The notes: generated from the letters alone by a model not told the origin. Positions 1 to 6,431 are shown, numbered from the stretch's first letter. The stretch is DNA of 64,000 nucleotides from Paracidovorax konjaci (GCF_900112675.1 NZ_FOMQ01000004.1:124001-188000), one strand, 5' to 3'. Made by a program: numbers and translations.

Positions 1-323
1 GCACTGGGACTAACGGTCCCCGCTTGGCGATGTGTGGCTGCTTGCAGGGTATCAGTCTTTGCCTATGCCTCGCATAGCCAAAGTTGGCGTATACCGTGTT
101 ACAACATGTGCATTGACGTTGCATCCGAAGTACAGCGGGAGGAGATTGTGTTCAAAAGAATGAGGCGCATGAGCGTCATTGAGGCGGCCAGCACTCCACA
201 TCAGAGTGATGCGAGTCTGGCTTGCGCATCCCTACTGAGGTCAGTGCTGTTTCAGTTCGGAGTAGTAGGCATACAGCATCGTTGCCCTGGCCGCCTCTTC
301 AACCGATCAGAGTAGCCAAGCCC
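1..323. other. Region upstream of the ABC-3C operon, no gene recognised
   Basis: Short open frames occur on both strands but none has a convincing ribosome binding site or recognisable product. The promoter of the downstream operon should be here, but I see no clear -35/-10 pair. Confidence 0.4.
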
Positions 324-1115
324 ATGACTACGACAGCGACGAAGCCAAAGCGAATCGACTACACGGACAACCAGCACAGCATTTTGTACGCGGAGACGGG
401 GGGGTGCTGTCCTCTGTGTAGGGCTCCAATTCTCTTCCGAAAGCCCGGGGCCAAGAAGATCACGAAAAGCTATGAGGTTGCTCATATTTTTCCACTTCAT
501 CCCACGCCCGCCCAGACTCAGGCGCTCGCAGGACGGACGCCCCCTATTGACATCAACGGTCTAGAAAACGTCATCGCGTTGTGCCCCACCTGTCACACAC
601 GCTTCGACAAGAATTTTGAGATTGATGAGATGGATCACATCCGAAAATTAAAGGATAGGTTCCTCGCTGATGCAAAAGCCAAAGAGACGGCGGCCCAATA
701 TGGGATTCAACAAGAGGTGTTTGGAATACTCGACAAAATCGCAGCTATGGGAAGCGACGTTGCAGCGATACCACCTGCCCAGTTTGAAATATCTACCGTC
801 GAGAAGAAGCTGCGAAATGGGATGAGCCAGTTGCAGCAGAGTGAAATAAAGCTATATGCAACTAGCTACTACATCCGGATTCGAGACCATATCCGGCTTC
901 TAGAGCAGAACGACCAACTTTCAATCCGAATTCTGCAGTCGCAGATACAAACCTATTATCTTGAGATGCAGCGACAGCATCCTGCTAATAAAGATGCAGT
1001 TTTTACCTATGTGGCTGAGTGGATAAGTAGTAGGACAGGAAGGTCAATGATTGCGGCCAGAGTTCTTACTTCATTTTTTGTCCAAAATTGCGAGGTATTT
1101 GATGCTGGTGCCTAG
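324..1115 (+). CDS. HNH endonuclease effector of an ABC three-component (ABC-3C) system
   Basis: The 263-residue protein has an N-terminal HNH nuclease module: a zinc pair C29-x2-C32, the AHI histidine H54, N82, then CPTCH (C87, C90, H91). Residues after about 110 are helical and end in a conserved-looking segment (SFFVQNCEVFD) that I associate with the C-terminal domain of ABC-3C effectors, thought to dock on the ATPase. The start is placed at ATG 324; the open frame extends upstream to 222 without conserved sequence. The stop overlaps the next gene. By analogy with predicted ABC-3C systems, the ATPase would sense foreign DNA and license this nuclease. Nuclease fold confidence is high; the defence role is inferred. 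Confidence 0.8.
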   Translation: MTTTATKPKRIDYTDNQHSILYAETGGCCPLCRAPILFRKPGAKKITKSYEVAHIFPLHPTPAQTQALAGRTPPIDINGLENVIALCPTCHTRFDKNFEIDEMDHIRKLKDRFLADAKAKETAAQYGIQQEVFGILDKIAAMGSDVAAIPPAQFEISTVEKKLRNGMSQLQQSEIKLYATSYYIRIRDHIRLLEQNDQLSIRILQSQIQTYYLEMQRQHPANKDAVFTYVAEWISSRTGRSMIAARVLTSFFVQNCEVFDAGA

Positions 1116-1320
1116 TAAGTTCACAAGACTTGAAGAGTCGACCATCTTCAAGATGGCGAAGATTCTTCGGGGTAGGCCTGATTCTGAAAGTGTGTTGGAT
1201 CTTTATCGCCGAACGCGAAGCGTTTTTCAAGACGCAAGTGAATTTCTTCACGCAGTTGATGCACTATATGTGCTCGGAATGCTAGAGGTAGACGAATTGG
1301 GGCAGGTTAATTATGCTTAA
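1102..1320 (+). CDS. ABC-3C middle component (MC6-like small protein)
   Basis: A 72-residue protein beginning MLVPSKF, followed by two short helices and a C-terminal hydrophobic strand ending near LGMLEVDELG. This layout matches the small middle-component families that bridge effector and ATPase in ABC-3C systems. The frame is open from 1051, but ATG 1102 gives the family-like N-terminus and has a purine-rich stretch (gagg) just upstream. It overlaps the effector stop by 14 bases and the ATPase start by 8 bases, so translation of the three genes is almost certainly coupled. Too short for a secure family call without a profile search. Confidence 0.7.
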   Translation: MLVPSKFTRLEESTIFKMAKILRGRPDSESVLDLYRRTRSVFQDASEFLHAVDALYVLGMLEVDELGQVNYA

Positions 1321-2932
1321 AACAATAACTGGTGAATACTTTAGCCAGGGTGAAATTTGTTTTCATGAAGGGTTAAATATAATCTTGGGGGATGACGATG
1401 CGCGTAACTCCATCGGAAAATCCACGGTTTTAATGGTGATCGATTTCGTTATGGGAGGCTCAACCTTCCTGGCGGACGAGGCGGGTGTTATTAGGGAGTT
1501 GGGACATCATCATTACAACTTCTCCCTGGAATTCAATAGCGAGATTTTTTACTTTTCGCGCGATACAGCCTCACCGGAGGTCATTCAAATTTGCGATGAA
1601 AAGTACATCCGGATTGGCGAGATTTCGCTTGATGAATTCAAGAAATTCTTGAAATCAGGGTACGGACTGGAAGATTTGGAGACGTCTTTTCGGTCAGTAG
1701 TCAATCCTTTCTCGCGGATATGGAGAAAGGGCGGTCTGGATCCGAACCAGCCATTTGTCGGTGCAGCAAAAGAGGCGAATGCCATTGCAATCGCTAGAAT
1801 TATTGACCTGTTTGAGCGAAGCGCCGACATCGCTGCTGAGCGGGCTGTCCTTGAAGTGCAAAAGGAAAAGAAATCACTCATAAATAAATCCATGGGTGCA
1901 AATATAATTCCAAGCATCAATAGGAAAAAGCGTGAGGAGAATATCCGACTGATTGAGGAGAATGGCGGAAAGATTCAGCAACTCAAGGAGGGTTTTGGTG
2001 GGGCATTGAGTACCTATGAATCATTGTTTGATGAGGAGCTCAAAAGGCAGCAGTATCGAAAGAATGACCTGTCCGCACTTCGCACTGAGTTGCAAAACAA
2101 AATTCGACGTTTGCAGAGAGAAATGTCGGGAATAACACCGCGGCTTGCTGCAAATATCGCACTTTTGGCAGATTTCTTCCCTGTCATAAATGTTGAGCGT
2201 TTAGAACAAGTCGAAACGTTTCATCAGAAAATTGGAGCCGCTGTTAAGAAAGAGTTAAGAGAAGAGCTTGAGAATGCGCAGCGTGAAGACCATGAAATGG
2301 GAGTTGAAATCGCGGCCATTGAAAGTCATATCCAAGCGAAGCTTAGCTCTAAGGGAATGCCTGATGATCTTTTTAAACAGGTATTTGACCTCAAGGAAAC
2401 CACTGACAGAGCTGCGGAGGAAAATAAGCACTTTGATCAAAAGGTCGACTTGGAAGAAGCAATCAGGGCTACCAATGAGAGGCTCGATAGAATATATGCA
2501 AAGATATTTCTTGATCTAGAGAATCGAATTAACCTGAAACTGAAGGCCTTCAATGCGGTAGTTTATGGCGCATCTAGGGCCAGTTCAGAGCTGCGCTTCA
2601 AAAGCGCCAGCTCTTATCAGTTCACGTCCCCAGCAGATTCTGGAACAGGCGCGTCCTATGCGGGCTTGATCGGATTTGACCTTGCAATGCTCTCGCTAAC
2701 AAAAACTCCTTACATCATCCACGACTCGGTTATCTATAAAAACATTCAAGTAACAGCCGTCAAAAGAATTTTGCGCATATTGGCAGCAGCTAAGTCAAAG
2801 CAGATATTCATTTCATTCGATGAGGGGAAGAAGTACGGCCAAGAGTTTGTCGCGTTCCTTCAGCGCTTCACCGTCTTGAAACTGGCCCACGACAAGTTGC
2901 TTTATAAGAAGGATTGGCGTGACCGCAAGTGA
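1313..2932 (+). CDS. DUF2326-type SMC/ABC ATPase of an ABC-3C system
   Basis: This 539-residue protein has an N-terminal ATPase half with an atypical P-loop: NSIGKST at residues 32-38 follows an acidic GDDD turn and lacks the first glycine of a classical Walker A, as is usual in this family. A long coiled coil covers roughly residues 180-400. The C-terminal half has the signature-like SGTGASYAG near 441 and a Walker-B-like strand, IIHDSV, near 467. This head-coil-head plan is Rad50/SMC-like. The start overlaps the preceding stop in the arrangement ATGCTTAA. Codon use is AT-rich compared with the chromosome. It is expected to power or gate the HNH effector. Confidence 0.8.
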   Translation: MLKTITGEYFSQGEICFHEGLNIILGDDDARNSIGKSTVLMVIDFVMGGSTFLADEAGVIRELGHHHYNFSLEFNSEIFYFSRDTASPEVIQICDEKYIRIGEISLDEFKKFLKSGYGLEDLETSFRSVVNPFSRIWRKGGLDPNQPFVGAAKEANAIAIARIIDLFERSADIAAERAVLEVQKEKKSLINKSMGANIIPSINRKKREENIRLIEENGGKIQQLKEGFGGALSTYESLFDEELKRQQYRKNDLSALRTELQNKIRRLQREMSGITPRLAANIALLADFFPVINVERLEQVETFHQKIGAAVKKELREELENAQREDHEMGVEIAAIESHIQAKLSSKGMPDDLFKQVFDLKETTDRAAEENKHFDQKVDLEEAIRATNERLDRIYAKIFLDLENRINLKLKAFNAVVYGASRASSELRFKSASSYQFTSPADSGTGASYAGLIGFDLAMLSLTKTPYIIHDSVIYKNIQVTAVKRILRILAAAKSKQIFISFDEGKKYGQEFVAFLQRFTVLKLAHDKLLYKKDWRDRK

Positions 2933-3374
2933 GGCCATCGTCACTAAGCTCTTTACGCGGAATCAACTTTAAGGACCGTCATTTTTAGGGCCAGCTTCGA
3001 CAGGCTGATTGTTCGGTCTTGGACAATCGAGGCCACCCTAGGATGTGTACCAAACGGCGGCCGGGCCATGCGGCCCCCCACTGGTACGTCCAACGCGCTC
3101 GCAGGGGCCGTTGGGTGGCTTCTGTGACCACTGGCGCAGCGCTGTCGTAGTTGGCCATCCGCAATTGCGGCGGTTGACCGCAATTGCGGATCTCAGCCGC
3201 AATTCACCGCAATCGTTAGGGCTCTTTGAGGTATCTGTCCTTGACGTTCGTCTGGGAGACCTGGGTGCTTGCATTCCGCTCACAGCACGATAAACTTGCA
3301 CAATCGTGCGCATTTACGGCGAGAGGAATTGACTCACTCACATCGAAGGAGTGCCTGTCAAAGTCCTGAGATAA
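2933..3374. other. Non-coding end of the tmRNA island
   Basis: No open frame here has a recognisable product. The stretch holds a cluster of CCGCAAT palindromes (3159-3213) and then runs into the tmRNA 3' fragment. It is the kind of spacer where integrase or excisionase sites would lie. Confidence 0.45.
3159..3213. repeat. Cluster of CCGCAATTGCGG palindromes
   Basis: Two perfect 12-bp palindromes CCGCAATTGCGG (3159-3170 and 3178-3189) are followed by two half-sites beginning CCGCAAT (3197 and 3207). The spacing from unit to unit is 19, 19 and 10 bases. The position about 190 bp from the island end suggests binding sites for a recombination or regulatory protein; this is inference. Confidence 0.6.
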
Positions 3375-3400
3375 GGGTTCAATTCCCGCCAGCTCCACCA
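3375..3400 (+). ncRNA. ssrA: 3'-terminal fragment of tmRNA (probable attR of the left island)
   Basis: The bases GGGTTCAATTCCCGCCAGCT followed by CCACCA are the T-arm, acceptor 3' strand and CCA end of a bacterial tmRNA, close to the E. coli form. No tmRNA body lies upstream. The base before GGG is A, which cannot pair with the G after CCC, so homology starts inside the T-stem as expected for a recombination core. The intact gene should be left of the window. Confidence 0.7.
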
Positions 3401-3407
3401 CTTCTAT

Positions 3408-3445
3408 AAACCCTGCCAAGATTATCTTGGCAGGGTTTTGTTTTT
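3408..3445 (+). terminator. Intrinsic terminator of tmRNA
   Basis: A 13-bp stem (AAACCCTGCCAAG / CTTGGCAGGGTTT) with loop ATTAT is followed by TTTTGTTTTT. It sits 7 bases after the CCA end and was presumably the native ssrA terminator. Confidence 0.9.
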
Positions 3446-3525
3446 GTGGATTGGGATGTCGAGCCAAATGCGTAGCCTCGTTCGCGGACTCGGTACGCAG
3501 GCATGTCGAGCATTGCAAAAACCAT

Positions 3526-3554
3526 AAAAAAAGCGCCCAGAGGGCGCTTTTTTT
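3526..3554. terminator. Bidirectional intrinsic terminator
   Basis: The stem AAGCGCCC / GGGCGCTT with loop AGA has an A-run before it and a T-run after it, so it can stop transcripts from both strands. Before insertion of the element it would have lain directly after tRNA-Ser(GGA), which reads towards it. Confidence 0.85.
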
Positions 3555-3559
3555 GATCA

Positions 3560-3579
3560 ATTTGGCGGAGAGGGCGGGA
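3560..3579. repeat. Distal attachment repeat of the element
   Basis: The 20 bases starting ATTTGGCGGAGAGG are identical to 14388-14407, which include the 3' end of tRNA-Ser(GGA). Identity stops on both sides. This is the copy displaced by integration. Confidence 0.9.
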
Positions 3580-3638
3580 CACTCCCCCTCCAGATCATAA
3601 ACCATTGATTTCAAAGGAAAATTCACTGGTCAGCGTTC

Positions 3639-3653
3639 AAAGTGTCCCACTTT
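3639..3653 (+). promoter_or_regulatory. Candidate integrase arm-type site, left end
   Basis: The 12-mer GTGTCCCACTTT (3642-3653) lies 60 bp inside the left repeat. The same motif occurs twice on the opposite strand just inside the right end (14313-14337). The left copy is also a small inverted repeat, AAAGTG-TCC-CACTTT. Placement near both ends suits arm-type sites for the tyrosine recombinase. Confidence 0.5.
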
Positions 3654-3760
3654 TTCTGGCACCCCGGAATGTGACACTAGTCATTCTGTATGCGTGTGAG
3701 CACGGGGTCAACCAAGCTAGCTTTAGACCTTGGACAGCACCGGATGGACAATGGCGGACC

Positions 3761-3794
3761 AAAAAAAACTCAGGTCAGCGTACGCTGACCTGAG
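3761..3794 (-). terminator. Palindromic terminator closing the leftmost minus-strand unit
   Basis: A perfect 26-bp palindrome (3769-3794, centre CAGCGTACGCTG) is followed on the minus strand by eight T. It can insulate the integrated element from the tmRNA side. Confidence 0.75.
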
Positions 3795-3860
3795 GGGGAA
3801 GGATGGGCCTCAAAGGCAGACCCTCTGCAAGTCGTCAAGCCGTAAGGCTCGACGATAGAT

Positions 3861-3880
3861 GGTGCATGCATTCATGCACC
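3861..3880. repeat. Short perfect hairpin downstream of the 41-residue gene
   Basis: Arms GGTGCATG and CATGCACC with a 4-base loop, 22 bases after the stop of the small minus-strand gene. No T-run follows, so it is not a typical terminator; it may stabilise the transcript 3' end. Confidence 0.5.
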
Positions 3881-3901
3881 GTCAGCTCAATGCTGACCAC
3901 T

Positions 3902-4027
3902 TTACTTGCGCTTCGAGTCATCGACCCAGAAGCGAAAGCACTTGCCGTTTTTGGGGTAGATCTTGCGGCCATTCTTGACGATGTAGCTGCACACAACCCA
4001 ACGGCCACCAGTACGTTCTGCTGGCAT
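3902..4027 (-). CDS. Small basic protein, 41 residues, unknown function
   Basis: A short open frame encoding MPAERTGGRWVVCSYIVKNG and 21 more residues ending in DDSKRK. It is rich in Lys, Arg and aromatic residues, with two cysteines. The start is supported by an aggaat ribosome binding site a few bases before the ATG, and coding character is good (no rare codons, sensible amino-acid content). It is the leftmost minus-strand gene of the element and is followed by hairpins and the palindromic terminator. I do not recognise the family; a small nucleic-acid-binding role would fit its charge, but that is a guess. Confidence 0.55.
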   Translation of the reverse strand: MPAERTGGRWVVCSYIVKNGRKIYPKNGKCFRFWVDDSKRK

Positions 4028-4160
4028 AGGATTCCTTTCTCATGGCAGGGCCATGAGGGGTTACCGGGATCATCGGTTGCAGTGCATAGCTTGAAAGCGT
4101 AAACTTCCAGGCCTTTCCGCAAAGAAAGCACCGCTGATGCCTCACCCGTACTCGGCACCC

Positions 4161-4191
4161 TGGTAGCGAGAACTTGTACCTCTCGCTACCA
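4161..4191. repeat. 11-bp-arm inverted repeat
   Basis: Arms TGGTAGCGAGA and TCTCGCTACCA with a 9-base loop, all perfect. No T-run on either side. It may be an operator or an RNA hairpin upstream of the small minus-strand gene. Confidence 0.6.
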
Positions 4192-4360
4192 ACCTATTTC
4201 AGTCAAATGCGAAGCTCATCTGACCTGGATGCGAACGCCAGTGTTGGGTCACCCACTCCCACCGTCCGAAGCGACGGCGGGTGTAGCGGCGAACAAACAC
4301 TGTCTTCAGACGCGTGTAGGGCATAGCCACCTCCATAGAAGATTGAGCGGTTTTGGCTTG

Positions 4361-4422
4361 CCTGAACACGCCGAACTGGTAGAGTTCGGTTCTGTCTTCC
4401 CCAAGACGTTTGTGTGTTCAGG
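4361..4422 (+). ncRNA. Candidate structured RNA with a three-way junction
   Basis: An outer 9-bp stem CCTGAACAC (4361-4369) / GTGTTCAGG (4414-4422) encloses two perfect hairpins: CCGAACT-GGTAG-AGTTCGG (4371-4389) and GTCTT-CCCC-AAGAC (4394-4407). An intrinsic terminator follows 30 bases later. Nested perfect pairing of this kind is unlikely by chance in a non-coding stretch. I could not name an RNA family. A single-strand origin or other cis-acting DNA fold is the alternative. Strand is chosen from the terminator. Confidence 0.45.
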
Positions 4423-4452
4423 TGGTTTGGTAGACCGCTGTTCACCATCCCA

Positions 4453-4491
4453 AGCTCACGGAATGCTTTCCTCATTTCGTGAGCTTTTTTT
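4453..4491 (+). terminator. Intrinsic terminator
   Basis: Stem AGCTCACG / CGTGAGCT with a 17-base loop, followed by seven T. It lies at the 3' end of the ImmA-like gene on the other strand (the stop codon overlaps the T-run), but its T-run points to a plus-strand transcript, supporting a non-coding RNA upstream. Confidence 0.7.
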
Positions 4492-5101
4492 ACTCTTGAC
4501 CGTACTCCCATAGGGGGTATGTCGGGGTCAATGTTTTGAGCTTGTTGACCAGTGTGTTGATCCGATAGGTTGCGGCTTCTACGCTAACGCCGCACATTGA
4601 TGCAAGCTCTTTGGGGGATTTCGCAACCTTGCATGCCTCTAGCGGCATCATGAGTGCAGCTGTACCAGCCTTGGCTTGCCACTCAGAATCCTCACAAAAT
4701 TTGTGAGCCCCGAGCTTGGCTCCGCGATGGAGGGTCACAGGATGCCCCAGTGCAATGTGAGCCAGTTCATGGACCACCGTACTGCGGCCAAAAGGGTTCC
4801 TCGCATGCAGCTTGTCGTAAATATCGATGCGCATCACAACGACATTTCCCTCTGGTGATGTGATTGTGAAAGCGGCGCATTCGTCAACTTCATCGATTTC
4901 AGCCGTGCGGTATGGGTAACCAATTTTCGGCATGGTGCGCTCAAAAATAGTGAGTGCATCCAAACGAAAACGCTCGCCCCTCTCAGTCGGCAAAGCAGAG
5001 CGAATAGAGTCTGCGAAATTCTCAATAGACGCATAACTCTGCGCTTTGACCTTGAGCCCACTAGGCGTGCGAATTACGCCGTCTTTCACAATCGTCGTCA
5101 T
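4490..5101 (-). CDS. ImmA/IrrE-family metallopeptidase
   Basis: The 203-residue protein carries the zinc-protease motif HELAHIALGH (H111, E112, H115) in the ImmA/IrrE context. In ICEBs1-like elements such a protease cleaves the partner repressor to induce excision and transfer. It starts 14 bases after the stop of the XRE regulator with the ribosome binding site AAGGAAGAG, so the two form an operon. The C-terminal part (about 150-190) resembles a helix-turn-helix-like tail (ASMCGVSVEAATYRIN) found in many of these proteins. Role in element induction is inferred from the pair; a toxin-antitoxin-like role is the alternative. Confidence 0.85.
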   Translation of the reverse strand: MTTIVKDGVIRTPSGLKVKAQSYASIENFADSIRSALPTERGERFRLDALTIFERTMPKIGYPYRTAEIDEVDECAAFTITSPEGNVVVMRIDIYDKLHARNPFGRSTVVHELAHIALGHPVTLHRGAKLGAHKFCEDSEWQAKAGTAALMMPLEACKVAKSPKELASMCGVSVEAATYRINTLVNKLKTLTPTYPLWEYGQE

Positions 5102-5115
5102 ACTCTTCCTTGTAG

Positions 5116-5481
5116 TTAGCTCTTTTTCTTAGAACCTTCGATCCAGCTAAGGATGGCTGGGGTGGGTGTGTTACCTTCATGTAGACGTCTGGCAAAAGCT
5201 GCCAAATGGCCGCGCGCCTCTGGAGACATGCCTGCCGTATCAATGATCTGTTTAGACTGCTCGGCAGCGTCACGAACCTGACGGATTTGCTCAGGGTCGC
5301 AATGCTGGCGGAGGAAGGTGATCGCGCTATCTATGTGCTTTTGCGATAGGCGCTTTTCGCCAAATTCCATTGAGCTAAGGTGCGCAGAGCTAATTCCCAT
5401 GGCCTCAGCCATAGTCTTCAACGACAGCCCGTGCTTGAGCCGCATCACACGGACAGCTTCTCCAAATGGCGTCAGTTTCAT
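5116..5481 (-). CDS. XRE-family repressor, partner of the ImmA-like protease
   Basis: A 121-residue protein with an N-terminal helix-turn-helix around residues 17-42 (LSLKTMAEAMGISSAHLSSM), then a helical region likely to dimerise. A ribosome binding site (aggag) precedes the ATG, and an extended -10 promoter lies about 85 bases upstream. The operon with the metallopeptidase is the ImmR/ImmA arrangement: the repressor keeps transfer genes silent until the protease cleaves it. Which promoter it represses is not shown; the paired operators at 6260-6305 are a candidate. Confidence 0.8.
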   Translation of the reverse strand: MKLTPFGEAVRVMRLKHGLSLKTMAEAMGISSAHLSSMEFGEKRLSQKHIDSAITFLRQHCDPEQIRQVRDAAEQSKQIIDTAGMSPEARGHLAAFARRLHEGNTPTPAILSWIEGSKKKS

Positions 5482-5562
5482 GATTTCTCCTATGGCCGGG
5501 CAGGTAAGTTGATGGTGTAGGTGTAGGCGTATGTATAGATTGGATGAAGCCCAGCCACTTGC

Positions 5563-5571
5563 ATTATAGCA
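5563..5571 (-). promoter_or_regulatory. Extended -10 promoter of the XRE/ImmA operon
   Basis: On the minus strand TGCTATAAT is a perfect extended -10 element, preceded by an AT-rich stretch with runs of T and without a good -35. It would give a leader of about 75 bases before the ATG at 5481. Confidence 0.55.
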
Positions 5572-5959
5572 AAAAAGTTATCCAAAAAGAAAACAATTCA
5601 GCAAGGCAGCAGCGCAACCTTCATGCTGTTGCCCGTCGGCAACACCTCTTTTGGTTAGCTATCTATCTTCCGCAAGATGGAGATCGCCTCACGGAGGCTG
5701 CAAGCGCAGTAGTCGAAGAACGAGAGGCCGCTTCAAGCCGTCCCAACGTAACCCGACACCTCTGCGTGCAGCAGCGTCCAAGCGGAAGTGGCTAACGGAA
5801 CCCTGCGAAACGGTTGGGGAGACGTCGCATCCAAGGCGGACAGAGAAATGCACGAAGATGCGCCGGACACCAGAGGGTTCTGTTAGCCGCGTTTAACAAG
5901 CCATGCACTCGGCACGCGAGCGACGTGACGTGCACACTGCTCAACCAAATGTCTAAGCA
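5572..5959. other. Intergenic region, no gene recognised
   Basis: Open frames on the plus strand have no ribosome binding site and no recognisable product. I see no strong repeat here. It may be decayed sequence. Confidence 0.4.
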
Positions 5960-6208
5960 CTACCGAGTGCGATTCGACTGCGATACCACGCTCCCCGCTA
6001 ATGTTCGAGTCACGGTTGACGAGCGCGGATTGTCCAGGGCTCCTGAAGCTTTGCTTTCCGTTCGCGTCCCCGTCTGTGCTGAAGTTCCTGCCTGCCGCAA
6101 TGCAGAACCAGCCAAGGAGCGTTGGATCGCACTCGCTGTGTCACTTTGAAGAGTCTTGCCAGCCAACGAAGCTACACGAGACGACGTCTGTTTGTTGTTT
6201 GAACTCAT
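5960..6208 (-). CDS. Small Ser/Ala-rich hypothetical protein
   Basis: An 82-residue protein. The first half (KQTSSRVASLAGKTL and then SLAGSALRQAGTS) has the repeated ASxL/SLAGSAL pattern of a widespread family of small uncharacterised bacterial proteins; the second half is low complexity. The start is fixed by GGAGG seven bases before the ATG and by a consensus promoter with two palindromic operators 50-100 bases upstream, so the gene is surely expressed and regulated. The function is unknown; members are often seen in mobile or conflict-related neighbourhoods. Confidence 0.65.
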   Translation of the reverse strand: MSSNNKQTSSRVASLAGKTLQSDTASAIQRSLAGSALRQAGTSAQTGTRTESKASGALDNPRSSTVTRTLAGSVVSQSNRTR

Positions 6209-6431
6209 AAAACCTCCAGAAAATGAATTGCGGGCTGCTGCTCAAAAAGTCAGCACAACCACTATAGGTAGTGCTCCACCCATAGTCAAGACACTACCTG
6301 TAGTGTTTTAAAAAATCCATCTGGATACCCGAAGCACTAGCTCTGTGCGCTGAATTTCAAGCAGCATGCAGATTTTTCGGAAGGCCGGACGAGCCGCCCT
6401 CTAGCGCCTGGCGGCGGATGCAGGTTCGCAG
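6209..6431. other. Regulatory gap between the small gene and the relaxase
   Basis: It holds the minus-strand promoter and operators (6260-6305) of the small gene at 5960-6208. The rest up to the relaxase stop at 6432 shows nothing else. Confidence 0.6.
6260..6305 (-). promoter_or_regulatory. Consensus sigma-70 promoter with two palindromic operators
   Basis: On the minus strand TTGACT (6284-6289) and TATAGT (6261-6266) are separated by exactly 17 bases. The 14-bp palindromes CACTATAGGTAGTG (6260-6273) and CACTACCTGTAGTG (6292-6305) share the arms CACTA/TAGTG. One covers the -10 box and the other lies just upstream of the -35. Their centres are 32 bp apart, three helical turns, suggesting cooperative repression. 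Confidence 0.75.

Larger units (their letters stand above)
1..3400. mobile_element. Right end of a genomic island inserted at tmRNA (partial)
   Basis: The segment ends in a 26-base copy of a tmRNA 3' end with no tmRNA body upstream, which is what an integrase leaves at the far end of an island inserted in ssrA. Its coding part (about 324-2932) is clearly more AT-rich than the chromosome after 14.5 kb, consistent with transfer. The integrase and the intact ssrA would lie left of the window, so the island size and the other end cannot be seen. The only recognised cargo is the three-gene ABC-3C-like operon. Island status is inference; the ssrA fragment and the composition shift are visible. Confidence 0.6.
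3580..3901. other. Left end of the element, no gene recognised
   Basis: The stretch holds an integrase-arm-like site (3639-3653), a palindromic terminator (3761-3794) and a small hairpin (3861-3880). No supported coding sequence. Confidence 0.5.
4028..4489. other. Hairpin-rich intergenic region
   Basis: No supported protein gene. The stretch contains the long hairpin 4161-4191, a GC stem CCGTC/GACGG at 4262-4277, the three-way-junction candidate 4361-4422 and the terminator 4453-4491. It looks like non-coding RNA or a cis-acting DNA region. Confidence 0.55.

Noticed and set aside
3605-3793. Small open frame at the left end of the element
   Set aside because: It covers the arm-like site and the palindromic terminator; no coding signal.
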